Source: an uncultured Parafilimonas sp.
GTDB taxonomy: Bacteria > Bacteroidota > Bacteroidia > Chitinophagales > Chitinophagaceae
Reading direction: 5' to 3'
Assembly (NCBI GenBank): GCA_937892395.1
Contig: CALAGJ010000202.1
Span: 1 to 8,845, forward strand
Length of the DNA stretch: 8,845 nucleotides
This document shows, piece after piece, positions 1 to 8,164 of this stretch. The translations under genes were made by a program, and so were the position numbers. Each line of letters opens with the position of its first letter. Within the stretch, counting starts at the first letter, position 1. Below the pieces are notes generated by a model, which did not search any database, was not told where the DNA came from, and saw nothing but the letters and a program-made list of their open reading frames with translations.

Positions 1-2879
1 TTGATGGCAATAATGTACATTACAAAAACAGTTGGACTGCTGCAGGAGGTACCGTAACCTGGAATATGGTTCATTATGATGTGCAGCTCATCGGAGGTTC
101 GGTACTGCACCAGGGGAAAATTTCAGAAATGGCAACGGGTGAAGGTAAAACGCTGGTATCCACTTTGCCTGCTTTCTTAAATGCATTGCCAGGAGAAGGC
201 GTACACATTGTAACGGTTAATGACTACCTCAGCAAGCGTGATAGTGAATGGAACGGGCCAATATTTGAATGGCTTGGTCTTACTGTGGATTGCATTGACA
301 AACACAGACCCAACAGCCCTGAACGTAGAAATGCATACCTCGCAGACATTACCTATGGTACAAATAATGAATTTGGATTTGACTACCTGAGGGATAATAT
401 GGTGCATAGTCCCGAAGAAAAAGTGCAACGCAAGCATCACTATGCTATGGTAGATGAAGTGGATAGTGTATTGATTGACGATGCCCGTACACCATTAATC
501 ATTTCAGGGCCAATTGGTAAGGATACCTCTACCGCTCAGTTTTTTGAGTTGAAACCCAGAATTGAAAAATTAGTAGAAGCACAAAAACGTGCCGTAAACC
601 AGTTCATCATTGAAGCAAAAAAGAAAATTGCTGACAATAATGATGATCCAAAAGATGGTGGTCTTGCTTTATTCCGAGCACATAGGGGTTTGCCAAAATC
701 ATCTGCCCTAATAAAATTTTTAAGTGAGCCTGGTATAAGGGTTATTCTACAAAAAACAGAAAATTATTACTTGGCAGATCAGCAAAAAGAAATGCCAAAA
801 GCTGATGAAGAATTGTTCTTTTATATAGATGAAAAGCACAATAGTGTTGACCTTACAGAAAAAGGTATTCAACTCATAACCCGAGCCGGGGAAGATGCAA
901 ACTTTTTTGTAATGCCAGACATTGGCGATGCATTGGCTTCTATTGAAAAAAATGTGACTGATGAGTCTGAAAGGTTTCATCAAAAAGAAGCACTACTCAA
1001 TGATTTTTCCGTAAAAAGTGACCGCATACATACTGTACAACAACTCCTAAAAGCATATACCGTATTTGAAAAAGATGTGGAATATGTAGTAATGGATGGA
1101 GCAGTAAAAATTGTAGATGAGCAAACAGGACGGATCATGGAAGGACGCCGCTATAGTGATGGACTGCACCAAGCTTTAGAGGCCAAAGAAAATGTAAAAA
1201 TTGAAGAAGCCACTCAAACCTATGCTACCATTACATTGCAGAATTATTTTAGGATGTACCACAAGCTGGCGGGTATGACTGGTACCGCAGAAACCGAAGC
1301 TGCCGAGTTATGGGACATTTATAAATTAGATGTAGTTTCTATTCCAACAAATATATCCATCATCAGAAAAGATGAAGAAGATTTAGTATTTAAAACCAAA
1401 CGTGAAAAGTTCAGATCTGTTATTGAAAAAATAGAAGAGTTGCGTAATGCAGGCAGACCGGTATTAGTGGGTACCACATCTGTAGAGGTAAGTGAATTAT
1501 TGAGCAGAATGCTACAGCAAAAGAAAGTGCCGCACAATGTACTCAATGCCAAACAGCACGCTAGGGAAGCGCAGGTGGTTGTAGAAGCCGGTATGGCAGG
1601 AAATATTACCATTGCTACAAATATGGCCGGACGTGGTACGGATATTAAATTAGGACCAGGCGTAAAAGAAGCTGGAGGATTAGCAATTATAGGTACTGAA
1701 AGACATGAAAGTAGGCGTGTGGACAGGCAGCTTCGAGGTAGGGCAGGCCGTCAGGGAGACCCCGGTTCATCACAGTTTTTTGTTTCTTTGGAAGATGACC
1801 TTATGCGTATGTTTGGTAGTGAGCGTATAGCTAAAGTGATGGATATAGCCGGTTATAAAGAAGGTGAAGTGATACAGCATAGTATGGTTACAAAGAGCAT
1901 TGAAAGGGCACAGAAAAAAGTAGAAGAAAATAATTTTGGCATCCGCAAAAGATTATTAGAATATGATGATGTAATGAATAAGCAACGTACGGTTGTTTAT
2001 ACAAAAAGGAATCATGCTTTGTTAGGCGAGCGGCTGGCATTAGATCTTGATAATGCTTTTTACGATGTGGCTTCTGGCATTGTATCCGGATTTAAAGAAA
2101 AAAATGACTACGAAGGATTCAAATTGGAGAGTATTGTTGGATTAGGCATAGATGTACAAATTTCCAAAGAAGAATTTGAAAAAGAAAATGAACAATCGCT
2201 TACTAACAAGTTATATCAGCAAGCATTTGCAAAATATCAGCAAAAGCGTGCCGCAATAATGAAGGGCGTAATTCCCGTTTTTGAAAATATAAAAAAGAAT
2301 CAGGGTGCACATATACAGAATGTAGTAGTACCTTTTGCAGATGGAAAACGCGGCGTAAACGTATTGGCATCTATGGAAAAAACATTGCAAAGCAATGGTC
2401 AGGAAGTAGTGCAATCTTTAGAAAAAACAGTTTCCTTATCTATAACAGATGATGCTTGGAAAGAACATCTGCGTGCCATGGATGATTTGAAACAAAGTGT
2501 ACAAACTGCCAGTTATGAACAAAAAGATCCATTGGTTATTTATAAGCAAGAAGCCTATTTATTGTTTAAGCAAATGGACAGCAATGTAAATGCCCAAGTG
2601 GTGAGTATGCTATGCCATGCAGAAATACCAATGGCTCAAACTGATGCACCTGCCTTAAAAGAAGGCAAACAGCAAAAAACGGATATGAGTCGCATGCAAA
2701 ACAATAAACAAGTGGTAGAAACTGCAGGTAAAGAATATGGCGCAGATGAAAAAGATTATTATGATCCATCACCTGTAAGGCAAGAGCCGCTTCGTGTAGG
2801 ACCTAAAGTAGGTAGGAACGATGCATGCCCTTGTGGTAGTGGAAAGAAATACAAAAACTGTCACGGTAGAGAAGAGTAG
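1..2879 (+). CDS. secA: Protein translocase subunit SecA (5' end outside window)
   Basis: SecA is the ATPase motor that pushes unfolded preproteins through the SecYEG channel at the inner membrane. The frame is open to the left edge: codons from base 3 read DGNNVHYKNSW and run into MVHYDVQLIGG, so the ATG at 66 is internal. About 958 residues are visible, and roughly 150 N-terminal residues are probably missing, judging from the ~1,100-residue Bacteroidota SecA proteins. Visible landmarks are Walker A GEGKT (138-152), the DEAD-box-like DEVDS (453-467), helicase motifs GRGTD (1629-1643) and QLRGRAGRQGD (1728-1760), and the C-terminal zinc/SecB-binding motif with Cys codons at 2826, 2832 and 2859 and His at 2862. 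The stretch after the DEVDS region is longer than in E. coli SecA, with a charged helical insert at about 550-800, as is usual in Bacteroidota. The C-terminus is complete, ending GREE, and no frameshift is visible. The family assignment is secure. Confidence 0.98.
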   Translation, partial: DGNNVHYKNSWTAAGGTVTWNMVHYDVQLIGGSVLHQGKISEMATGEGKTLVSTLPAFLNALPGEGVHIVTVNDYLSKRDSEWNGPIFEWLGLTVDCIDKHRPNSPERRNAYLADITYGTNNEFGFDYLRDNMVHSPEEKVQRKHHYAMVDEVDSVLIDDARTPLIISGPIGKDTSTAQFFELKPRIEKLVEAQKRAVNQFIIEAKKKIADNNDDPKDGGLALFRAHRGLPKSSALIKFLSEPGIRVILQKTENYYLADQQKEMPKADEELFFYIDEKHNSVDLTEKGIQLITRAGEDANFFVMPDIGDALASIEKNVTDESERFHQKEALLNDFSVKSDRIHTVQQLLKAYTVFEKDVEYVVMDGAVKIVDEQTGRIMEGRRYSDGLHQALEAKENVKIEEATQTYATITLQNYFRMYHKLAGMTGTAETEAAELWDIYKLDVVSIPTNISIIRKDEEDLVFKTKREKFRSVIEKIEELRNAGRPVLVGTTSVEVSELLSRMLQQKKVPHNVLNAKQHAREAQVVVEAGMAGNITIATNMAGRGTDIKLGPGVKEAGGLAIIGTERHESRRVDRQLRGRAGRQGDPGSSQFFVSLEDDLMRMFGSERIAKVMDIAGYKEGEVIQHSMVTKSIERAQKKVEENNFGIRKRLLEYDDVMNKQRTVVYTKRNHALLGERLALDLDNAFYDVASGIVSGFKEKNDYEGFKLESIVGLGIDVQISKEEFEKENEQSLTNKLYQQAFAKYQQKRAAIMKGVIPVFENIKKNQGAHIQNVVVPFADGKRGVNVLASMEKTLQSNGQEVVQSLEKTVSLSITDDAWKEHLRAMDDLKQSVQTASYEQKDPLVIYKQEAYLLFKQMDSNVNAQVVSMLCHAEIPMAQTDAPALKEGKQQKTDMSRMQNNKQVVETAGKEYGADEKDYYDPSPVRQEPLRVGPKVGRNDACPCGSGKKYKNCHGREE

Positions 2880-3045
2880 ATTCATTTCTTATTTTTAATA
2901 TCGTTGGTAAAATAATCTATTTGATTTGTGATGATTATTGCTGAATATATAAAGCTTTTGTCATTGATTTTCGATAGCATTGTAATTGAAAAGGATAAGT
3001 TGAAATAATATCAAAAAGGGGCATTATTATTTAATCCATTTATTC

Positions 3046-3481
3046 ATGAAATCATTGTCTTTTTTAATCATTACGATGGTATTTTTTAGTTCTATCTCTA
3101 AGAGTCAGGAAAGACTTATATATCGTAAAAATTATTTTTGAACATACCTATATCAAATGCCAGCAGCCACCATCTTATGGAATGGATAGGTTAGATTTAT
3201 AAAAATATTTGACGGATAAATTGCACAATCAAATTACGACTACATCCGTAAATATTACCATCAGTATCATCATCGACACTACCGGAAGGCCAATCTGTGA
3301 ATGGGATGAAAATAACTCAAACTTGAGCATCAGTAACAATAAATTGAAAAACATTTTTGATGGAATGCCCGGTTGGAATGTAGGAATGCAAAATGGCTAT
3401 AGAATAAATTGTGCTGAAATAGTAGAATTGTATTTTGATGAAAAGAAACTTCAGGTATTTTATACAATGGGCAGAAAATAA
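3046..3481 (+). pseudogene. Broken gene for a secreted TonB C-terminal-like protein
   Basis: The gene starts at ATG 3046 with a clear signal peptide, MKSLSFLIITMVFFSSISKSQE, but that frame stops at TGA 3139-3141. The next frame continues with sense: HTYIKCQQPPSYGMDRLDL, then TAA at 3200-3202, then KYLTDKL and on to TAA 3479-3481. Removing one base, most simply from the T run 3135-3139, and reading the TAA as a sense codon (TAT would give Tyr) yields one protein of about 144 residues. Its layout resembles small Bacteroidota proteins with a TonB C-terminal-like domain. There is a PSY.GMD.L.KYL segment, then ITISIIIDTTGRP (the 'f.id..G.v' strand), then MPGWNVGMQNG, close to the family's 'mP.W.PG.qnG'. 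The right-hand piece alone could only start at TTG 3209 and would lack any export signal. The two lesions indicate decay, but sequencing errors cannot be excluded. Its role is unknown; the TonB relation is inferred from motif shape alone. Confidence 0.6.
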
Positions 3482-3505
3482 ATTTGTATCTACAAGATCA
3501 TTCAT

Positions 3506-3541
3506 TGCCCGAAGGGCATCAAAAACTAAAAAATATTTTTT
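3506..3541. terminator. Possible terminator downstream of the TonB-like pseudogene
   Basis: A short GC hairpin (TGCCC, loop GAA, TGCCA-type closing arm GGGCA; 3506-3518) lies 25 bases after the pseudogene stop. Ten bases further is a perfect 14-base A/T palindrome of six A, TA, six T (3528-3541). Together they could end transcription before recA. The GC stem is only five pairs and the U-run does not follow it directly, so this is a weak call. Confidence 0.3.
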
Positions 3542-3641
3542 AAGCTCATTCCCACTATTCAATTTAACTTTGATTCCAATTCAAACAAAAAATAATTCTA
3601 TACAAATCTAATATTATTAGCATTTATTCATCCAATATAAT

Positions 3642-3649
3642 TAGTTTTG
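3642..3649 (+). promoter_or_regulatory. Candidate -7 promoter element for recA
   Basis: TAGTTTTG matches the Bacteroidota -7 consensus TAnnTTTG exactly and lies 19 bases before the recA ATG, which would give a very short leader. No exact TTTG is seen at the expected -33 distance, where the region is only A/T-rich. No Shine-Dalgarno sequence precedes the ATG; the leader reads CTCAAAATTTTTTAA, normal for this phylum. I could not recognise a LexA/SOS-type operator. Confidence 0.4.
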
Positions 3650-3668
3650 TACACTCAAAATTTTTTAA

Positions 3669-4670
3669 ATGTCAGACAACGAAAAACTAAAAGCACTCCG
3701 CCTCACCATCGATAAAATTGATAAAGATTTTGGCAAAGGCAGTGTAATGATGATGAATGAAAAAGCCGAAAAGCAAATGGAAGTTATTTCCACAGGCTCC
3801 ATCGGTTTGGATACTGCACTCGGTGTAGGTGGTTTGCCCAAAGGAAGGATTGTAGAAATATATGGACCGGAATCTTCCGGTAAAACTACAGTAGCCATTC
3901 ACGTTATAGCTGAGGCACAAAAAAAAGGGGGCATCTGCGCAATTATAGATGCGGAGCATGCATTTGATAGTGGCTATGCGCAAAAACTTGGTGTAGATGT
4001 GGACAACCTCCTTATATCTCAACCAGACTATGGTGAACAGGCTTTAGAAATTGCAGATCGCCTCATACTGTCTGGTGCTTTAGATGTAGTTGTTATTGAC
4101 TCTGTGGCTGCATTAGTTCCCAAGGGCGAATTGGAAGGTGAAATGGGTGATAGCAAAATGGGATTGCAAGCACGCCTCATGAGCCAGGCCTTACGCAAGC
4201 TTACTGCTACTATCAATAAAACAAATACAGTTTGTATTTTCATCAACCAGTTAAGAGAAAAAATTGGAGTGATGTTTGGCAATCCGGAAACAACAACAGG
4301 TGGTAATGCATTAAAATTTTATGCATCTGTAAGATTAGATATTCGCCGAATAGCACAAATAAAAGATGGAGATGAAGCCATAGGAAACAGAACCCGTGTA
4401 AAAGTGGTAAAAAACAAAGTGGCACCACCTTTTAGAAGTACAGAGTTTGATATTGTATTTGGAGAAGGCATTAGCAAAACCGGTGAAATCATTGATATGG
4501 GTGTCGAACTGGGTATTGTGCAAAAAAGCGGTAGCTGGTATAGTTATAATGGAAACAAACTCGGTCAGGGTAGAGATGCAGTAAAACAACTCCTTACTGA
4601 TAATGCCGAACTGGCCGCTGAAGTAGAAAAACAAATAAGAGCAAAGATTGAAGAAATTCAAAATGCTTAA
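3669..4670 (+). CDS. recA: Recombinase RecA
   Basis: RecA forms ATP-dependent filaments on single-stranded DNA, carries out strand exchange in homologous repair, and acts as co-protease in SOS-type responses. The 333-residue product is intact. Walker A GPESSGKT is at residues 66-73, the catalytic Glu is E96 in DAEHAFD, and the Walker B strand is VVVID (about 140-144). Loop L1 is in EGEMGDSKMG (156-165). The sensor Gln is in IFINQLR (190-196), and loop L2 spans about 197-211 with GNPETTTGG. The tail ends at IEEIQNA and is about 20 residues shorter than in E. coli RecA (353), without that protein's strongly acidic end; RecA tail length varies between phyla. The ATG at 3669 fits the usual N-terminus, where KLKALRLTIDKIDKDFGKGSVM is the conserved start. 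The gene appears monocistronic, with a pseudogene upstream and a convergent unit downstream behind a hairpin. Confidence 0.99.
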   Translation: MSDNEKLKALRLTIDKIDKDFGKGSVMMMNEKAEKQMEVISTGSIGLDTALGVGGLPKGRIVEIYGPESSGKTTVAIHVIAEAQKKGGICAIIDAEHAFDSGYAQKLGVDVDNLLISQPDYGEQALEIADRLILSGALDVVVIDSVAALVPKGELEGEMGDSKMGLQARLMSQALRKLTATINKTNTVCIFINQLREKIGVMFGNPETTTGGNALKFYASVRLDIRRIAQIKDGDEAIGNRTRVKVVKNKVAPPFRSTEFDIVFGEGISKTGEIIDMGVELGIVQKSGSWYSYNGNKLGQGRDAVKQLLTDNAELAAEVEKQIRAKIEEIQNA

Positions 4671-4693
4671 TGGCATCTTAAAATCATAAAAAT

Positions 4694-4728
4694 AAACGGG
4701 CTGTTTTTATTGTGAAAGCAGCCCGTTT
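4694..4728. terminator. Bidirectional intrinsic terminator between recA and the glycosylase gene
   Basis: AAACGGGCTG (4694-4703) pairs perfectly with CAGCCCGTTT (4719-4728). The stem can lengthen by a G-U pair and three A-T pairs, leaving a seven-base loop (about 4708-4714). It lies 23 bases after the recA stop and 37 bases after the glycosylase stop on the other strand. On the - strand the stem is followed by the T-rich run TTTATTTTTATGATTTT, a good intrinsic terminator tail. On the + strand the tail is weaker, and the A-run before the stem fits a shared two-way terminator for convergent genes. Confidence 0.85.
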
Positions 4729-4765
4729 GCTTATGGCAAAATATAAAAGTGTACACCCTTTTATT

Positions 4766-5398
4766 TTAGACGGCAATGCCTCTTTTGCTCAGGTAATAAT
4801 GCCAAAGTAAATAAGCACCAATCGTTTTATAGGGTGCCCATGCTTCTGCAAGCAGTACAATTTTTTCTATAGGTACATGCTTGTCCAAACCTTTTAATTC
4901 ACGCATGGCTTTCTGCAAAGCTATATCTCCCTTCGGGAAACAATTACATCGCTGTAAAGCAAACATCAAATACACATCTGCGGACCAATTTCCAATTCCT
5001 TTTATTTCCATCAATGCTGCACGTGCTGCATCATCAGACATCCATCTTAAGGAAGCAAGGTTCAAATTTTTCTGTATAATGTTGGTAGCTAGGTCTCTGG
5101 AATATACTATTTTTTGTCTGCTAAAATAGCAGGCCCTTAGTTCAGTATTTGTAAGCTCCAATAATTTCTTTGGAGTTATCCATCCTATATAATCTTCCAA
5201 TTTTTGGTATGCTGCTTTTGCAGATGCTAAGGATACTTGCTGCTCTAATATAATCAGCAATAAGGTTTCAAAACTTTCCGCCCTTTGCCACATTGGCGGG
5301 TAGCCATATTCAGCTATAATAGTTTTGAGGTCGCTATCTTTTGTAGCCAACATATTGCAGCATTCAAAAAACGAATCACTTGTAAATGTATAGATCAT
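4766..5398 (-). CDS. DNA-3-methyladenine glycosylase, AlkA-like (HhH-GPD family)
   Basis: This is a base-excision repair enzyme that removes alkylated bases such as 3-methyladenine by cutting the N-glycosidic bond. The 210-residue product carries the HhH-GPD fold. LEQQVSLASAKAAY (51-64) matches the conserved 'QQ.S...A' helix. A helix-hairpin-helix lies at IKGIGNWSAD (132-141), followed by FPKGDIALQKAM, whose D158 aligns with the catalytic Asp of AlkA (D238). There are no iron-sulfur cysteines after the domain, unlike EndoIII or MutY. It lacks the extra N-terminal domain of E. coli AlkA (282 residues), as do many short bacterial members. The ATG at 5398 is the longest start; M16 is an alternative, but the residues before it look coding. 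It follows the YifB gene by 17 bases on the same strand, so the two are probably co-transcribed. The exact substrate range cannot be told from sequence. Confidence 0.93.
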   Translation of the reverse strand: MIYTFTSDSFFECCNMLATKDSDLKTIIAEYGYPPMWQRAESFETLLLIILEQQVSLASAKAAYQKLEDYIGWITPKKLLELTNTELRACYFSRQKIVYSRDLATNIIQKNLNLASLRWMSDDAARAALMEIKGIGNWSADVYLMFALQRCNCFPKGDIALQKAMRELKGLDKHVPIEKIVLLAEAWAPYKTIGAYLLWHYYLSKRGIAV

Positions 5399-5415
5399 CA
5401 GAAAAAAGCAATTGT

Positions 5416-6963
5416 TTATCCGGCCCAGCCCTCTCGGTCTAAACTCCGGTATTGGATAGCTTCTGCCAGGTGTTCGGGCTTTATAGATTCACTATTGGCC
5501 AGATCTGCAATTGTGCGGCTCACTTTTAAAATTCGGTCATAAGCCCTTGCACTCAAATTCAACCGCTCCATTGCTTTTTTTAGTAAAGCCTCACCGGCAG
5601 TGGTAAGCACGCATATTTCACGAAGCTGTTTACTACTCATTTGTGCATTGGCATACATACCCACTACGTTTGTGTATCTATTGGTTTGTATATCTCTTGC
5701 TTTTATCACACGTTCTCTTATGGTATCTGAATTTTCACCATCCATTACCGTGCTGCTCAGTTCTGCAAAAGGAACAGGCGTAACTTCTACATGCAGGTCA
5801 ATACGATCGAGCAGTGGCCCAGATATTTTATTTAGATATTTCTGAACTGCACCCGGCGGGCAAGTACATTCTTTTTCAGGATGATTAAAAAAGCCGCATG
5901 GGCATGGATTCATAGAAGCAATCAACATAAAATTAGCAGGAAAATCTATGGCCATTTTTGCCCGGCTTATCGTTACCCTTCTTTCCTCCATTGGCTGACG
6001 CATTACTTCCAAAACAGTACGTTTAAATTCTGGCAGTTCATCCAAAAATAAAACCCCATTATGCGCCAATGATATTTCACCGGGTTGTGGATTGCCACCT
6101 CCACCTACTAATGCTACATCACTGATGGTATGATGTGGAGATCTGAATGGCCTTTTACTTACTAAAGAACTATTTTCCGGAAGCTTACCTGCTACACTAT
6201 GTATTTTGGTTGTTTCCAATGCCTCCAGCAAACTGAGTGGTGGCAGTATGGTGGGCAATCTTTTTGCAAGCATGGTTTTGCCGGCACCGGGTGGTCCTAT
6301 CAAAATAGCATTATGCCCACCGGCAGCTGCTATCTCCATAGCCCTTTTAATATTTACTTGTCCCTTCACATCATTAAAATCAATATCAAATTCATTTTGA
6401 TTGGAAAAAAATTCTTCTCTTGTATTGACCACTGTAGGTTTAATGTTTGCATTAGAAGAAAAGAATTGTATGACCTCGTTGATATGTTTTACACCATACA
6501 CTTCCAGATTGTTTACCATGCCCGCCTCCCGTTGATTTTGCTCGGGTACAATCAATCCTTTAAAGCCTTCTTTCCTGGCCTGTATGGCAATGGGCAATGC
6601 ACCTTTTATGGGCTGTATAGTACCATCCAAACTCAGCTCTCCCATTAGTACATAATCTGCAAGACGCTCCGGCTCTTCCAATTCACCATTTGCTCCCAGC
6701 ACGCCAATAGCCATTGGCAAATCAAAGGCAGAGCCACTTTTTTTTATATCAGCAGGAGCAAGATTGATGACAATTTTTGTTCTTGGAAAATTGTAGTCAT
6801 TTGTTTTAATAGCGCTTTCTATACGTTGCAAACTTTCTTTTACAGCATTATCCGGCAGGCCTACAATATAGTATTTCAAATCCCCACCACTTACATTTAC
6901 TTCAATTGTAATTGTAATAGCCTCCACCCCATAAACAGCACTACCAAAAGTTTTAACCAACAT
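5416..6963 (-). CDS. YifB/ComM family Mg-chelatase-like AAA+ ATPase
   Basis: The 515-residue length is typical of the family. The N-terminal region (1 to about 170) has the ChlI/Lon-protease-like fold, with SGSAFDLPMA (76-85) and MGELSLDG (107-114). The AAA+ core follows: Walker A GPPGAGKT (223-230), RPFRSPHHTISD (271-282), Walker B VLFLDEL (304-310) and LLDRIDLH (384-391). Cysteines C354, C356, C366 and C368 form the characteristic NPCPCG...CTC cluster, probably metal-binding. The C-terminal helical domain has SARAYDRILKVSRTIADL (471-488). In Haemophilus, Vibrio and relatives, ComM is a hexameric helicase that promotes branch migration during natural transformation; in most other bacteria the role of YifB is not established. 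The start MLVKTFGSAVYGVEA is the standard family N-terminus. It is the first gene of a probable two-gene unit with the glycosylase, and it converges on recA. Confidence 0.97.
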   Translation of the reverse strand: MLVKTFGSAVYGVEAITITIEVNVSGGDLKYYIVGLPDNAVKESLQRIESAIKTNDYNFPRTKIVINLAPADIKKSGSAFDLPMAIGVLGANGELEEPERLADYVLMGELSLDGTIQPIKGALPIAIQARKEGFKGLIVPEQNQREAGMVNNLEVYGVKHINEVIQFFSSNANIKPTVVNTREEFFSNQNEFDIDFNDVKGQVNIKRAMEIAAAGGHNAILIGPPGAGKTMLAKRLPTILPPLSLLEALETTKIHSVAGKLPENSSLVSKRPFRSPHHTISDVALVGGGGNPQPGEISLAHNGVLFLDELPEFKRTVLEVMRQPMEERRVTISRAKMAIDFPANFMLIASMNPCPCGFFNHPEKECTCPPGAVQKYLNKISGPLLDRIDLHVEVTPVPFAELSSTVMDGENSDTIRERVIKARDIQTNRYTNVVGMYANAQMSSKQLREICVLTTAGEALLKKAMERLNLSARAYDRILKVSRTIADLANSESIKPEHLAEAIQYRSLDREGWAG

Positions 6964-7269
6964 ATTATTTTTCTTATTCGGCCTACGGCCAATGCCTAAG
7001 CGGGTGAAAGATAAGTGTTCAAATCTTTATGATTTTTTTTGAATAAACTATTCGTGAATAAACTGGAATAAACCCCCTCACTGCACAAGCATTTAACATA
7101 TATGAAACACCGAACTTAGTATTGATTTTCTTACCCTTATTTGTTCTGTATGAGATATTATAGAATATCATATAAATAGATTTAAGAATGCATAACAATA
7201 GTTTACCTGTTATTAAGAAACATAGGCAAGTATTCTGTGTAGTGTAGTGCTTCAATCGGTTTGTATGGT
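6964..7269. other. Intergenic region upstream of the YifB gene
   Basis: This stretch separates the regulator gene's stop from the YifB gene's start, both on the - strand. It holds a small GC hairpin in the YifB leader (GGCC GTA GGCC on the - strand; 6979-6989), three GAATAAAC copies (7041, 7056, 7066) and a weak A/T stem-loop, GATATT/AATATC (7154-7169). The best - strand promoter-like element is AAGATTTG (7027-7020), one mismatch from TAnnTTTG, with no clear -33 partner. A 78-codon open frame (7255-7019, -) has no recognisable domain and looks like chance in A/T-rich DNA. I see no RNA gene. Confidence 0.5.
7041..7073. repeat. Three direct copies of GAATAAAC upstream of the YifB gene
   Basis: GAATAAAC occurs at 7041-7048, 7056-7063 and 7066-7073, with start-to-start spacings of 15 and 10 bases. 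The first two copies extend to GAATAAACT. The cluster lies 78-110 bases upstream of the YifB start. A binding-site cluster is possible, but chance in A/T-rich sequence is also plausible. Confidence 0.35.
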
Positions 7270-8151
7270 CTAAGCCATTGCCTTGGCATATCCCACAGTA
7301 TCCCTAAAGAGTTGTGGGGATACCTCTGCATTTACTTTAAAGAAACGGCTGAAATAGTATTCATCATCATAACCCAATTCATACGCAATTTCTTTTACCG
7401 TTTTATTGGTAAGGTATAATTCCCGTTTTGCTTCTATGATGATGCGTTCATTGATGATGCTGCTTAGCGTTTTATTAAAATGTAATTTGGTGATTTTTGC
7501 CAGTGCCTTTGGGGTTATAAAAAGCATATCTGCATAATCAACCGGGGAATGCTTTGTTTTGAAATTTTCTTCTATGGCGTCTTTAAGTTTTTGTAAAATG
7601 AAAGGCTCTTTATGATCTTTTAATATGGCCATGGCCTCTGGTTGCTGCTGTGTTTTTAATCTTGCTGCTGTTATCAAAAAAATTTTCAAATAGGATACCA
7701 GCAATTCATATTGTGCCAAATCTGGATTTTGCATTTCTATTTTTATCTGTGTACAAAGCATGGCTAAAGTGGCAGCAGCAGTCTCATCTACACTTACAAA
7801 TGGCGGACTGTAAATATTGCCATACAATACCCCATTGCAAGACACTTCTTTGTGATGCTTATAAATGCAAAAAAAATCTGGATGAAAATGAATAGCTATA
7901 CCACTTATGTGCTGCCCTGTGGTAAACATATATGGTTGATATGGCGAAAAGGCAAACAAACTCATAGCATCAAAACTGTATTCGCTAAAATCAGCCTTTA
8001 ATTTTCCGATGCCATCTTTTACCCATATCAGCGAAAAATAATTATGCCTTTGTAGATGATCAAAATGGCTATTGTCTTCAAACTCATACAATTTAAAAGC
8101 AAGATTACCATTTTGAGGATTGACTAATGTAAACGTGGATTGATCTAGCAT
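7270..8151 (-). CDS. AraC-family transcriptional regulator
   Basis: This 293-residue cytoplasmic DNA-binding regulator has two parts. The N-terminal half (about 20-110) looks like a cupin-type sensing domain, including HNYFSLIWVKDGIGKLK (36-52) and SPYQPYMF (69-76). The C-terminal half holds the paired helix-turn-helix. HTH1 lies around 203-224 (VDYADMLFITPKALAKITK) and HTH2 around 250-273. The family signature TVKEIAYELGYDDEYYFSRF is followed by FKVNAEVSPQLFR. This layout is common in Bacteroidota AraC regulators that sense small molecules, but the ligand cannot be inferred. The gene lies 58 bases downstream of the DUF1348 gene on the same strand, so the two could share a transcript. A candidate promoter in that gap suggests the regulator can also be expressed separately. 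MLDQSTFTLVNPQNG is a plausible start; no other Met fits before the cupin region. Confidence 0.93.
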   Translation of the reverse strand: MLDQSTFTLVNPQNGNLAFKLYEFEDNSHFDHLQRHNYFSLIWVKDGIGKLKADFSEYSFDAMSLFAFSPYQPYMFTTGQHISGIAIHFHPDFFCIYKHHKEVSCNGVLYGNIYSPPFVSVDETAAATLAMLCTQIKIEMQNPDLAQYELLVSYLKIFLITAARLKTQQQPEAMAILKDHKEPFILQKLKDAIEENFKTKHSPVDYADMLFITPKALAKITKLHFNKTLSSIINERIIIEAKRELYLTNKTVKEIAYELGYDDEYYFSRFFKVNAEVSPQLFRDTVGYAKAMA

Positions 8152-8164
8152 TTGTAATAGATTT

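Noticed and set aside
66..68. ATG at 66 as the secA start
   Set aside because: The frame stays open to the left edge, and the preceding residues (WTAAGGTVTWN) continue the conserved SecA sequence, so it is an internal Met.
2880..3045. Terminator or small RNA right after secA
   Set aside because: Only A/T-rich sequence with no convincing stem followed by a T run, and no recognisable RNA motif.
3209..3481. TTG-started 90-residue protein as an independent gene
   Set aside because: Sense continues upstream in the same frame across the TAA at 3200-3202, and a matching signal peptide lies further upstream, so it is better read as the 3' part of a broken gene.
7019..7255. 78-codon open frame on the - strand between the regulator and YifB genes
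   Set aside because: It has no recognisable domain, signal or promoter, its composition is that of the surrounding A/T-rich spacer, and it starts just after the regulator stop without any initiation signal. Chance is the simplest explanation.
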